NCBI RefSeq assembly: GCF_035956715.1
Contig: NZ_CP108381.1
Location: 1,860,001 to 1,924,000 of the forward strand
DNA length: 64,000 bases
Source of the DNA: Nocardia sp. NBC_01329
Lineage (GTDB): Bacteria > Actinomycetota > Actinomycetes > Mycobacteriales > Mycobacteriaceae
Direction of reading: 5' to 3'
Shown piece after piece: positions 36,947 through 46,352 of this stretch. The first letter of the stretch is position 1. Every line of letters begins with the position of its first letter. A program made the translations under genes and the position numbers. The notes beneath the pieces are model-generated. The model saw only the letters and a list, made by a program, of their open reading frames with translations, ran no database searches and was not told the origin of the DNA.

Positions 36947-37308
36947 GTAGCTATCTGGTGGTTCAGCTGTATTGCACGCCTGCGCAGGCCGATTCGGTTC
37001 GGACGGGCGCGATCGGCGAGCTGGCGAGATTTCCCGAGTTCGCGGGGTCGAGGACGGAGCTGGCGCCGAAAGCCCAGGGGGACCATCGGTTACATCTGGA
37101 TTGGGCGGAAGAACATCCAGGGCTTGTTCCGGGTGAGCGCACTTACTTCTCGCTCGAGATGATCTGCCCGGTGGATGTGCCGGAGTCGGTATTGCGGAGC
37201 GCGGAGGACGGGGTCATCGAGTGGATCGATAAGACCTTCAACGACCGGCCGGACGATATCGCCGAAGTGCACTGGGCGAGCTACGCGGAAATCAGACAGG
37301 GCGCTTGA
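36943..37308 (+). CDS. Hypothetical protein
   Basis: 121 residues from GTG at 36943 (an alternative GTG at 36931). Soluble and acidic: VVQLYCTPAQADSVRTGAIG, LHLDWAEEHPGLVPGERTYF, VIEWIDKTFNDRPDDIAEVH. The regular alternation suggests an alpha/beta fold. I do not recognise it. Confidence 0.6.
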   Translation: MSSYLVVQLYCTPAQADSVRTGAIGELARFPEFAGSRTELAPKAQGDHRLHLDWAEEHPGLVPGERTYFSLEMICPVDVPESVLRSAEDGVIEWIDKTFNDRPDDIAEVHWASYAEIRQGA

Positions 37309-37616
37309 GGCCGTGAACGCGGGCACGGTGGTTCGGCCCGCTCCGGCCATCGGCCCGAACGCGGTATCGGCCTCGCCCATCGTGAGGTGATCTCGGGGCC
37401 GATAGCGATGCCCCGGTTTGTGGCGCGTAGGCGAGATTCACGTCCGTCGGGTCGGTCCGTTTCCGGGTACCCGAGGTCGATCGTCCGGGGCATCGCGGGA
37501 AGAGGATCGGCGTAGTGAGTCCGTCCGCTCATCGGCGGCCGGCCCGGGTCGGACGACCCACCCGGCGACGGCGGTCCATACCGTCGACAGCAGTAGTGGA
37601 CGGGCCGCCGGGACTC
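37309..37616. other. Intergenic stretch, nothing recognised
   Basis: Frames on both strands have no domain or SD. It contains GC-rich imperfect repeats only. Confidence 0.4.
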
Positions 37617-38570
37617 CTACCGCGGGAAGAGAGTCAGAACCGACGACATCACCTGCCGGGCGACGTCGTCGGTGGCCGAGGTAACGGCGACGACCGGTAC
37701 GCGTGGAGCGAAAGCGGTGCTTTCGGGTGGTAATTCGGGACCGACGACGGCGGAGTAGATCGGGATACTGGCATCGTAGAGTGACGTCGAGCGGAACACG
37801 CTGCGATCATCGATCTTCTCCTCGGTGCTGCGGTCCGCTACCTGATCGGGGACGCGATACTCGTAGGACACCGTCACCGTTTCGTTCCGGTACTCGAACA
37901 GGCATTGGGTCAGTCGGATCTCATCGGTATCAGCGGTGCCGGCCAGTTTCGCGCGTACCGCGCACGGATCGGCACCGACCAGCACCGTGATGACGGTATC
38001 GGGTGAGGTGCCCTGAGCCGGCGACTGCCGCCAGCGCTCGACCATGCCGGGTAGCAAACTGTCGGCGACCGCACACGAATCACGATCCGGAACGGAGAGG
38101 CCGAGATAGAACGCGGCGCCCGACGGGAAACGGGCGGTGGCGCCGCAGGCCCGCGGATCGTCGTCGCGGCCGGGGACCAGCAGGACACTCACATCGTCCA
38201 GCTGTTTGCTGATGCCGCGGCTCGGTGTGAGTGTGGGCAGCAGGGTCGTATGCCAGGTGAGAGTGCCGGCTTCGCCCGCGGCGCTCTCGCCGAGGGCGGC
38301 CCGGCACGAGTCCAGACCGATCGTCACGCTGTGGATATCGCCGAGATCGTCGAGGGTATCGCGCGGGAGGAGCGCGCAGACGTCGATCTCACGGGTCGCC
38401 TGTGCGACGGCCGCATGTTGCTGCGGGGTGGCGGCGGGCGCCGACCAGAATTCCGGCGGTGGGCCGGGAGTCACCGTCGATCGAGGATCACCGTTCCCGG
38501 TATCGTCACCGCAACCCACTACGGCGAGCAACGCGGCTGCGACGAGCGTGAACGTGCGGTATATCGTCAC
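37617..38570 (-). CDS. DUF3558-like lipoprotein
   Basis: 317 residues from GTG at 38570, with GGGAGG 6 bases before. The signal is YRTFTLVAAALLAVVGCGDD, with VVGC as lipobox. A Pro-rich spacer is followed by two Cys-containing halves (DVCALLPRDTLDDLGDIHSV with DSCRAAL, and ADPCAVRAKLAGT with TQCLFEYRNE), resembling DUF3558 lipoproteins of mycolata. It would sit on the outer face of the membrane. Function unknown. Confidence 0.72.
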   Translation of the reverse strand: MTIYRTFTLVAAALLAVVGCGDDTGNGDPRSTVTPGPPPEFWSAPAATPQQHAAVAQATREIDVCALLPRDTLDDLGDIHSVTIGLDSCRAALGESAAGEAGTLTWHTTLLPTLTPSRGISKQLDDVSVLLVPGRDDDPRACGATARFPSGAAFYLGLSVPDRDSCAVADSLLPGMVERWRQSPAQGTSPDTVITVLVGADPCAVRAKLAGTADTDEIRLTQCLFEYRNETVTVSYEYRVPDQVADRSTEEKIDDRSVFRSTSLYDASIPIYSAVVGPELPPESTAFAPRVPVVAVTSATDDVARQVMSSVLTLFPR

Positions 38571-38742
38571 CTCTGACCTCCCGGTGCGAGCTGAGCCGGA
38601 CCGTGCCGCATCGAGTCTGCGCGCACTGGCAACCACAGCGCAATCATCCCGATGCCTTCGGCCGGTCGGCTCCCGGGTGGCCGCGGAGGCCGAGCGGGAC
38701 CGCAGGGCTCGCGCGCCGTTCCGGCAGCGGGACACGGCGGAG

Positions 38743-41202
38743 TCAGCGTGATGGTCCCGGCTGGTCACGGCCCGCATTGCGGGCAGTGCCGCGGTGGGCG
38801 GGCACGGTGGTGGGGTCTTCCGGCCAGGCATGTTTGGGGTAGCGGCCGCGGAGATCGGCGCGGACTCGAGGCCAGCCGGTTTGCCAGAAAGAGGGGAGGT
38901 CCGCGGTGACCGCGACCGGACGTCGAGCGGGGGAGAGCAGGTGCAGCACGATCGGTATACGGCCGTCTGCCAGGCGTGGCGATTCCGTCCAACCGAAGAC
39001 CTCCTGCACTGTCACCGCGAGCACCGGCGGGTCGGCCGAGTAGTCGAGGCGAGGTCGGCTTCCGGAGGGGACCTCTGCGCGTTCGGGTGCCAGTTCGTCC
39101 AAGCGGGCGGCATCCGGCCAGGGCAGTAGGCGCCGCAGTGCCTGTCCGGTATCGATGCGTTCGAGGTCGGCGCGACGACGGGCGCCGGCGAGTTCGGGGC
39201 CGAGCCAGGTGTCGGCGGCGGCGAGCAGCGCCTCGTCGTCGACCGGCGGCCAGGGAGCGCCGAGGGTACGGTGCAAGAAGTCGAGGCGTTGGCGGAGCGC
39301 GATCGCCTCGGCGGTCCAACGCAGCACGCTTAGACCGGTCGAATCGAGGCCGCGCCGCACCGCCGCGCCGAGCGATCGGCGATCGGGGTCGGGAATCGGC
39401 TTCTCCGACAATGTGATCGCGCCGAGTCGTTCGATCCGCCGGGCAACCACCTCGCCGGCGATCCAATCTATCTCGTCGACGGTGGCCAGCAGGCTCGCAG
39501 CGGCACGGCGGGCCAGCCGTTCGTCGGCAACCGCGGCCAACCGGATATATCCCTCCGAACGACCCGGATCCCGCGTCGCTACGCCGACCGCCAGCCATTC
39601 CGCATCACCTGTTCCGGCGCCGGGCGGTAACGTCACGGCGGTGCCGCCGGCCATGAGATAGCTCGCCGAACCCGGACCGCGACGGCGCGCCAGCCGCTCC
39701 GGATGGGCCAGCGCGACAACGAAAGCCGGATCGTCGACCCCGTCCGGCCCCTCGACCAGCCGCGACAGCCGCTCCACCTCCCGCCGCCAGCGTGCCGGCC
39801 GTTCGCGCCTCAATACACGTAGACCGGCCGTGAGGTCGACATCGGACGTAAAGGTGTCGTCGTCGAGGACAGTGACCACTTCCGCGGCTGCCCGCGCACC
39901 GACCACAGCCGCTCCATCGAGTAGCGCGCGTGCCAGCCGCGGATGAAGTCCGATCCGGGCCATGCGCAGCCCCCGGTCGGCCACCTCACCGTTTCCGTGT
40001 ATGGCTCCCAATGCCCGCAACACCTCCCGCCCGGCGGCAAGCCCGCCGGACGGCGGTGCATCCCACCAGGTGAGACCCTGCCCATCGGCCGTACCCCAGC
40101 ACGCCAGTTCCAGAGCCAACCGGGTCAGGTCCGCTGTCCGAATCTCAGGCTCCGGATAGGCGGGCAGCGTGGCGTGCTCGTATTCGGGCCAACACCGCCA
40201 CACCCGCCCCGGGGCCTCACGCCCGGCCCGCCCGGCCCGCTGCTCGGCCACCGCCGCCGAGACTCGCACGGTGGCGAGACCGGAAAGCCCCCGCGACCGA
40301 TCGATACGGGGAACTCGGGCGAGTCCGGAATCCACCACCGCCCGCACTCCCGGCACCGTCAGACTGGACTCCGCCACCGCCGTGGACAACACCACGCGTC
40401 GTCGAGGTCCGGGCTGTAACGCGGTGTCCTGTTCGGCCGCGGAGAGTCTGCCGTGCAACGGAACGAGATCCACACCGTCCGAGTCGGCCAGCAGCACTGT
40501 CGTCCGCCGGATTTCGGCGGCCCCCGGCAGGAATACCAGTATGTCGCCGTCGGTTGCGGCGAGTGCGGCCCGGGTGGCGCGCGCCACCTGCGCTTCGATC
40601 CGTTCCCGTGGCAACGACGGGATATACCTCGTGTCCACCGGATAGGTCCGACCCTGGACCTGCACCACCGGCGCCGCGTGATCGCCGCCCAGGAGGGCTG
40701 AAAGGCGTTCGGCTGCCACAGTCGCCGACGTGGCGAGCACCCGCAGATCCGGTCGTAATCCGGCCCGGGCGTCCAGTAGCAGAGCCAACAGCAGATCCGC
40801 GTCGAGGTGCCGCTCATGGCATTCGTCGAGCATCACCACATCGGCCCCGGCCAGCTCGGGATCGTCCTGTAGTCGCCGCACGAGCAAACCTGACGTAACG
40901 ACCTCGATCCGGGTCTCCCGGCCGACTCGCCGATCCCCCCGGACCGAGTAGCCGACGGTTCCGCCCACCCGCTCGCCCAGCAGCGCGGCCATCCGCCCGG
41001 CTGCGGCCCGAGCCGCCAACCGCCGAGGCTCGGCCACGAGTATCCGCCCCGGAACAGACGCCGCCAGCGCTAGCGGCACCAGGGTCGTCTTACCGGTCCC
41101 CGGCGGAGCGACCAGCACGGCGGTTCTGTGTTCGGCCAACGTCACGACGAGCCGGTCGAGCGCGGCACGGACCGGTAGATCAGGAAGTTCAGGCAGTTTC
41201 AT
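38743..41202 (-). CDS. hrpB: ATP-dependent helicase HrpB
   Basis: 819 residues, full length. DEAH-box motifs: Walker A VAPPGTGKTTLVPLAL (about 32-47), DECHER in place of DEAH (about 126), TSATV, then motif VI with AEQRAGRAGREAPGRVWR. HA2 and HrpB C-terminal domains follow, ending in the typical LLSPARRPVAVTADLPSFW with RADLRGRYPKHAWPEDP. It is an RNA helicase of unclear role in bacteria. Confidence 0.92.
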   Translation of the reverse strand: MKLPELPDLPVRAALDRLVVTLAEHRTAVLVAPPGTGKTTLVPLALAASVPGRILVAEPRRLAARAAAGRMAALLGERVGGTVGYSVRGDRRVGRETRIEVVTSGLLVRRLQDDPELAGADVVMLDECHERHLDADLLLALLLDARAGLRPDLRVLATSATVAAERLSALLGGDHAAPVVQVQGRTYPVDTRYIPSLPRERIEAQVARATRAALAATDGDILVFLPGAAEIRRTTVLLADSDGVDLVPLHGRLSAAEQDTALQPGPRRRVVLSTAVAESSLTVPGVRAVVDSGLARVPRIDRSRGLSGLATVRVSAAVAEQRAGRAGREAPGRVWRCWPEYEHATLPAYPEPEIRTADLTRLALELACWGTADGQGLTWWDAPPSGGLAAGREVLRALGAIHGNGEVADRGLRMARIGLHPRLARALLDGAAVVGARAAAEVVTVLDDDTFTSDVDLTAGLRVLRRERPARWRREVERLSRLVEGPDGVDDPAFVVALAHPERLARRRGPGSASYLMAGGTAVTLPPGAGTGDAEWLAVGVATRDPGRSEGYIRLAAVADERLARRAAASLLATVDEIDWIAGEVVARRIERLGAITLSEKPIPDPDRRSLGAAVRRGLDSTGLSVLRWTAEAIALRQRLDFLHRTLGAPWPPVDDEALLAAADTWLGPELAGARRRADLERIDTGQALRRLLPWPDAARLDELAPERAEVPSGSRPRLDYSADPPVLAVTVQEVFGWTESPRLADGRIPIVLHLLSPARRPVAVTADLPSFWQTGWPRVRADLRGRYPKHAWPEDPTTVPAHRGTARNAGRDQPGPSR

Positions 41203-41253
41203 CGACGACCAGTCTGCGACCTGGGCCGCGCATACGCAGACCCCGGGACAGTT

Positions 41254-41712
41254 TCAGCCCCGACTCGTTCCGCTGTCGCGGGCTTCGACAGCCTCGACCG
41301 TCTTCCGGAACGCGTTTCTCAGGATGCCACCGCCGACGGTCCCGACCACCGCTCCCAATGCCCGGCCCTTCAAGTTCTTGCCCTCGCGGACCACGACGAC
41401 ATCTACGTCGGTCCGTCCGTCGGGGCGGGGCGTGAACCGGTAGGTGTGGCCCGAGTGGCCACCCCACAGATTGGAATCGGTGGTCGTCATGACGACCCGG
41501 TGGGGATCCGACCAGTCGTAGTGCAGGCGCTCCCAGATTCCGCGCGACCCCTCCGTGACGTCGGCTTCGCTGGGGCCGCGGCTGTGCACTTCGAGGTATT
41601 CGTCCGTGCTGTTTCCGAACAGTTGCTCGCGGTCGGGCCCGAAGTCGGTGAGTGCCGCGATGAACTGTTCGGGTGTCGCGCTCGTCGTTGCGGTGAAGTG
41701 GAGAGTGGCCAT
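41254..41712 (-). CDS. SRPBCC (START-like) family protein
   Basis: 152 residues, AGGGAG before the ATG. HFTATTSATPEQFIAALTDF opens the helix-grip fold, with WERLHYDWSDPHRVVMTTTD and HTYRFTPRPDGRTDVDVVVV forming its strands. It ends with a helix and a Gly-rich linker (GAVVGTVGGGILRNAFRKTV). It probably binds a small hydrophobic ligand; target unknown. Confidence 0.75.
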   Translation of the reverse strand: MATLHFTATTSATPEQFIAALTDFGPDREQLFGNSTDEYLEVHSRGPSEADVTEGSRGIWERLHYDWSDPHRVVMTTTDSNLWGGHSGHTYRFTPRPDGRTDVDVVVVREGKNLKGRALGAVVGTVGGGILRNAFRKTVEAVEARDSGTSRG

Positions 41713-41923
41713 GGGTGCTCCCTGTGTGTGGTGGCTTCGTCTCTCGAGCAGGAACTACATGCTGTCGGATGGTATGCGCAACACCCCGTCGAGACTGCGG
41801 AACCACCGCCGCGAGGTGCTGCGGCCTGCCGGTACGGTTCGGTCTCGCGTCTTCCGGTCGCCTCGGTACTGTTCGACTCCACCGTCGGAAATCCCACTGT
41901 TTGCCGAGGTCGGCCGACACAAT

Positions 41924-42844
41924 ATGGCGATGCGATCCTATGCTCGTGTACTGCTGGCGGTCGCCGCCGGAATACTGGTCGTATTCGCGCCCACTGCCGC
42001 GGCGGCCCCGGCTCCGGGCTCCTCGCACACTCAACTCCCGTTTCCACTGAGTCTGCAACCGGACGGAGTACGGGCGCCGGCGGCGGCGCTGGCAGAGGCC
42101 AATACCGGGATGATCGTGTGGTCGCGCCAGCCCGACATCCGCCTCCCGATCGCCAGTATCACCAAGGTCACGACCGCGGTGGTGGTGCTCGAATCGGGTG
42201 ATCTCGAGCGCCCGATCACCGTGCCGCGGAGCGCCGTCGACTATGCCGCCGCCTACGGCGGAAGTACCGCCGGCCTGGCGCCCGGTGAGGTACTCACCGC
42301 ACGTCAACTGCTGTACGCGATGATGCTCCCGTCCGGCTGCGATGCCGCCTACGCTCTCGCTGAGGCCTACGGGCCCGGCCAGGACGCCTTCCTGGCGAAG
42401 ATGAACGCCACCGCGCAGCGGCTCGGGATGCCGAACACCCATTTCAGCGACCCCAGCGGCCTCCCCGCGCCCGACGATTTCTCGACGTACTCCACACCCG
42501 CGGAACTGGTGCGGCTCGGTCGCCACGCGATGGCTCACCCGATCTTCCGGGAGATCGCCGGATCACCGATCTATCACCAGCCCGCTGGTCCCGCGAACCG
42601 GGACCACGTCTGGGAGACCACCAATGGTCTGCTCCGTGAGTACGCGGGCACCACCGGAATCAAGACCGGATCCACGAATGCCGCCGGGACCTGCCTGCTG
42701 TTCGAGGCCTCCCGGGGCGGACAGCGGTTGATCGGTGTGGTCCTGAACAGCTCACCCGACGATCTGGCCGCCGCGACAGCCGACGCCCAACGCGTCTTGA
42801 ACTGGGGTTTCATCCCGATACTCAGCTCTCTGTCGGCAAGCTGA
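41924..42844 (+). CDS. D-alanyl-D-alanine carboxypeptidase (peptidase S11)
   Basis: 306 residues from ATG at 41924. The signal peptide MAMRSYARVLLAVAAGILVV ends near AAA-APA. Penicillin-binding motifs: S78-x-x-K81 in IASITKVTTAV, S137-G-C in MLPSGCDAAYALAEAYG, and KTG in GTTGIKTGSTNAAGTC. It trims D-Ala from peptidoglycan stem peptides outside the membrane. Its 3' end overlaps the convergent gene by 23 bases. The open frame continues upstream to 41555 but includes no signal. Confidence 0.9.
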   Translation: MAMRSYARVLLAVAAGILVVFAPTAAAAPAPGSSHTQLPFPLSLQPDGVRAPAAALAEANTGMIVWSRQPDIRLPIASITKVTTAVVVLESGDLERPITVPRSAVDYAAAYGGSTAGLAPGEVLTARQLLYAMMLPSGCDAAYALAEAYGPGQDAFLAKMNATAQRLGMPNTHFSDPSGLPAPDDFSTYSTPAELVRLGRHAMAHPIFREIAGSPIYHQPAGPANRDHVWETTNGLLREYAGTTGIKTGSTNAAGTCLLFEASRGGQRLIGVVLNSSPDDLAAATADAQRVLNWGFIPILSSLSAS

Positions 42845-43961
42845 CCCGGCCCGTAGCAATTTCATCGCCGCCATCGGCGAGGTGTCGATCCAGTTCCTGG
42901 AGAACGTCGGAGGCCCATTGCTGGTCCCGTTCTCGCTCGCTGTTCGCTGCGGCATCCAGCAGGGAAAGCCACGACGGTGTGGTGACGAGCGACCAGTACG
43001 AGGTCCGGAGCGAGTCCAGGGAAGGCCAGTCCGGTGGCGGGAAGTCACAGTGACCGCTCGAGAAGCGAGCGAGGCTCCATATCGTGCGATATCGGGACAG
43101 GTTCGGTGTCAGCCGGGCGGTGTGGGTGAGGTAGTCGGTGAGCACCTGTTCGGCGTGGCGATAGTCGATGATCGTGCCGCCCGTGCCCTGGCTCCAGACA
43201 AGGGCGCTCAGCAGGCGTCCGGTGTGGTCGACGACGTCCTCGTCGGCATCGGGCGCCGCGATCGCTTCATGGACCGGTGCGGCTCGGGTGATCTTTTCCG
43301 CGAAGTAGCCGTTGAGGAAGTCACCGTCGCACGGCTTGCGGAGCAGCCACGGATGGGCGAGAGGATCGTCCAGCCCGCAGACGGCCTCGACCAGGTATAC
43401 CCGGCCCCAGCCCGAGACACGGTCGGTGAGCCGGATGAGGTTGGCAGTCGGCTTCGGAAGCCGTGCCAGCGCCTCGGCGGCAAGCGGACCGAACGTGTCG
43501 GACAGGAGGCCGATCGTTCGGATCAGCGGAATGTCCTCGTCGGTGCCGACCTCGGCGAGGATGGCCATGCCGAGCACCGTCGGATCAGTGTCGGTGCTGG
43601 TACGGGTGAGATGGCGGCCGAGATCGAGAACCTGTTGTCGGTCCGCACGACCGATGGCCGCAACAACGGCGGGTGCGCGGTGGATCGGAACCTGGTACTC
43701 GATGGTCATCCGGCAGAGCCGTGCGATGTCGCGTTGTGCTATCGGTGTACGGAAGAAATCGTCGATGAGCTGTGCCGTTCGGGCGCCGTCCCGGTCGTCG
43801 CTCGGGCCATCGAACCGGCGAACGGCTCGGCGGTCCTCATCTGGATACGGTTCGCCTTCCCGGGGCAACGGGATGTCAGGATATCTGCGGGCCAAGGCCA
43901 CGGCATGGTCGTAGAAGGTGGTCTGCGGGTCGGGTCGAGTCGACCCGGGAGACGCACTCAC
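42822..43961 (-). CDS. Unknown protein with HEAT-like helical repeats
   Basis: 379 residues from GTG at 43961 (start uncertain; the frame runs to 44120). All-helical: DDFFRTPIAQRDIARLCRMT, LGMAILAEVGTDEDIPLIRT, FGPLAAEALARLPKPTANLI, SGWGRVYLVEAVCGLDDPLA, DWPSLDSLRTSYWSLVTTPS. Repeated Leu/Ala helices suggest HEAT-type scaffolding. A short ORF of 11 codons ends in the GTGA of this start and may be a leader. I do not recognise the family. Confidence 0.65.
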   Translation of the reverse strand: MSASPGSTRPDPQTTFYDHAVALARRYPDIPLPREGEPYPDEDRRAVRRFDGPSDDRDGARTAQLIDDFFRTPIAQRDIARLCRMTIEYQVPIHRAPAVVAAIGRADRQQVLDLGRHLTRTSTDTDPTVLGMAILAEVGTDEDIPLIRTIGLLSDTFGPLAAEALARLPKPTANLIRLTDRVSGWGRVYLVEAVCGLDDPLAHPWLLRKPCDGDFLNGYFAEKITRAAPVHEAIAAPDADEDVVDHTGRLLSALVWSQGTGGTIIDYRHAEQVLTDYLTHTARLTPNLSRYRTIWSLARFSSGHCDFPPPDWPSLDSLRTSYWSLVTTPSWLSLLDAAANSERERDQQWASDVLQELDRHLADGGDEIATGRVSLPTES

Positions 43962-44240
43962 CGTGTGGTGGAGAACTCGATTCTTTCGATCATGGGGGCA
44001 ATATAGACAGGCGCCGACTGCCATCGCAACCGGAATCGCATGCAGCCCTTGGGACAGTGGGGGAACCAGGGACGCGGACGGCTCGACGCTGGAAGTGCGT
44101 TGCCGACGCGCAGCGTGCACGCGACTCGCATTACCGAGCGTTCCCTGCGTTGATTGGCCGCCGCTGTATGTCCCGGTCGTTGACGAAATCTGGGAACCGC
44201 CGTCTACAGCTGGGGGCGTACCGACCGCATCTGCCGAATT

Positions 44241-46232
44241 CTAGACGACCTTCGCGGCGATCAGCAGGGTCCAGATCTCGCCCTGATCGACGACCTCGAC
44301 GCCGAGTTTCTCCGCCTTGGCCAGTTTGCTGTCGCCGACTCCCGCACCGGTGATCAGTAGGTCGGTGTTCGCCGAGACCGACGACGCCGCCGTCGCGCCC
44401 GCTTTCTCGCACAGGCGTTGAAATGTCGGGCGGGCGACTTTCTCACCGGAGCGCGGGTCGCTGATGGCGCCGGTGATCACCACCGTTTTGCCTTCCAGGG
44501 GCGCGCCGGACGCGACGACCGGGGCGAGGTCCTCCTCGCGCACATCCAGGCAGACGCCCGCTTCACGGAGCCGTTGCAGTTCCGGGCGCAGTCGAGTGAG
44601 GTGCTCGACCAGGGACGCGGCGACCTTCGGTCCGATGTCCTCCACGGCCACGAGACGTTCGATGCCCGCGTCGGCGACCTCCTCCAGCGAGCGGAATCCC
44701 GCCCGGGCCAACCGAGCCGCGGTGCCGTCGGAGGCCATCGGGATCGCCAGGCCGATCAGCGCGCGGCGCAGGCCGACCCGGCGGCTGGCGTCGATCGAGT
44801 CGATCATTCGGGTGGCCGAGACCTCGCCCATCCGGTCGAATTCGAGCAGGCGCTGCTGCGTGAGTGTGTAGAAGTCCGAGGGGCTTTCGAGGATGCCGGC
44901 CTCCGCCAGGCGTTCGATCCATACTTGTCCGACGGCGTCGATATCGGCCCCCGCGCGCGACGCCCAGTGGATCAGCCTGCGCACCGTCTGCGCGGGGCAG
45001 GAGACGTTGGTGCAGAACAGTTCCCGGCTGTTGCCCTGCTCGGTCACCGGCCGGTCGCAGGACGGGCAGGTGGTGGGCGGCACGATCTCGCGTTCGGCGC
45101 CCGTGCGTTCGGACGCGTCGAGGACGCCTGCCACGAACGGGATCACGTCGCCCGCGCGGCGAACCAACACGGTGTCGCCGATCTTGATATCGCGGGCGCG
45201 TATCACCTGCTGGTTGGCCAGTGTCGCCTTCGTAACCGTCGTGCCGCCCACGAAAACCGGCTCCAGCCAGGCGACCGGAACGATCTTGCCTGTCTTGCCG
45301 ACGTCCCAGACCACATCGTTGAGCAACGTGGTCTTCTCCTCGGCGGCGAACTTGAACGCCAGCGCGCCACGCGGGGAGTTCGACCGGGTCCCGGCGGCGG
45401 CGTAGGCATCCCGGTCGGCCAGCCGCAGCACCGCGCCGTCGATGTCGTAGTCCAGGTCGTTGCGACCTTGTTCGATTGCGGTGATCGCGGCCTGCGCCTG
45501 CTCGGCGCCGGCGCAGAGCCGCATCTGCGCGCCCGCGATCCCCAGCGCCCGGAGTCCCTCCTCGAGATCGACCGCGACACCTCCATCGGAGGCGTCCAGA
45601 TCGAAGCCGAAGAACTGCAGGCGCCGCTGCGCGACCGTGGCGGGATCCTTCGCCCGCAACGTGCCCGCCGCGGCGTTGCGCGGATTGATCAGCGGTTTGT
45701 CCGGGTGCGCGGTGTTGTAGGCCAGGAAGGTCGATCGCAGCATCACCGCCTCGCCACGTACCTCCACCCGCCCCGGGAGGTCGATCCGCGCGGGGACGCC
45801 GTCGACCAACGCGCGGACCAGCACGGTGACATCGTCACCGGTGGTGCCGTCACCACGGGTCACGGCCCGCGTCAACTGCCCGTCCTCGAAAACCAGCGCC
45901 AGCGACATGCCGTCGAGTTTCGGCATCACCACCACCGGCTGCCCGGGGAAACGATCGAAGAAGGCCGCGACCTGCTCGGGTGTGGTCGCCTTCTCGAGCG
46001 ACAACATCGGCCGCGAATGCCGGATCGGAGCGTGCAGTACCGCGGGCGCACCCACCTGATCCAGCGGATTCGGGTCGGGTGTGAGATCGGGGTGTGCCGC
46101 GATCAGACCACGTAGTTCGTCCTCGATCACGTCGTACTCGGCATCGGCGACCAGCGGCGAGCCCCGATAGTAGGCGTCGCGCAACGTCACGATGCGGTCC
46201 GCGAGTTCCTGAATGTGTTCCCCAGCTTCCAC
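44241..46232 (-). CDS. ligA: NAD-dependent DNA ligase (LigA family)
   Basis: 663 residues. Ia-type N-terminus, adenylation Lys K105 in VMPKLDGMSLALVFE, TRGDGTTGDDVT, INPRNAAAGTLRAKDP, the OB fold, a four-Cys zinc finger (CPSCDRPVTEQG, FCTNVSCPAQ), helix-hairpin-helix (GLAIPMASDGTAARLA) and a BRCT domain (LEGKTVVITGAISDPRSGEK). The nucleotide motif KLDGMSL differs from the usual KIDG(V/L)A of the essential LigA. The sequence diverges enough that this may be a second, accessory ligase; that is an inference to test against the whole genome. Confidence 0.88.
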   Translation of the reverse strand: MEAGEHIQELADRIVTLRDAYYRGSPLVADAEYDVIEDELRGLIAAHPDLTPDPNPLDQVGAPAVLHAPIRHSRPMLSLEKATTPEQVAAFFDRFPGQPVVVMPKLDGMSLALVFEDGQLTRAVTRGDGTTGDDVTVLVRALVDGVPARIDLPGRVEVRGEAVMLRSTFLAYNTAHPDKPLINPRNAAAGTLRAKDPATVAQRRLQFFGFDLDASDGGVAVDLEEGLRALGIAGAQMRLCAGAEQAQAAITAIEQGRNDLDYDIDGAVLRLADRDAYAAAGTRSNSPRGALAFKFAAEEKTTLLNDVVWDVGKTGKIVPVAWLEPVFVGGTTVTKATLANQQVIRARDIKIGDTVLVRRAGDVIPFVAGVLDASERTGAEREIVPPTTCPSCDRPVTEQGNSRELFCTNVSCPAQTVRRLIHWASRAGADIDAVGQVWIERLAEAGILESPSDFYTLTQQRLLEFDRMGEVSATRMIDSIDASRRVGLRRALIGLAIPMASDGTAARLARAGFRSLEEVADAGIERLVAVEDIGPKVAASLVEHLTRLRPELQRLREAGVCLDVREEDLAPVVASGAPLEGKTVVITGAISDPRSGEKVARPTFQRLCEKAGATAASSVSANTDLLITGAGVGDSKLAKAEKLGVEVVDQGEIWTLLIAAKVV

Positions 46233-46352
46233 AGCACCAGACGTTACCGAGACCCACCGACACCGGGTGCGGCGACGCCGCGCGGACTCCCTGCCGAGAC
46301 AGCTGCCCGCGCGCTCGCCCCCGGCCTGCTCGGCGCCACTCGAGCCCTTCTG

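Noticed and set aside
44418-46115. Plus-strand frame of 565 codons opposite the ligase gene
   Set aside because: Antisense to a clearly recognisable LigA; repetitive Arg/Gly/Asp composition and no motif.
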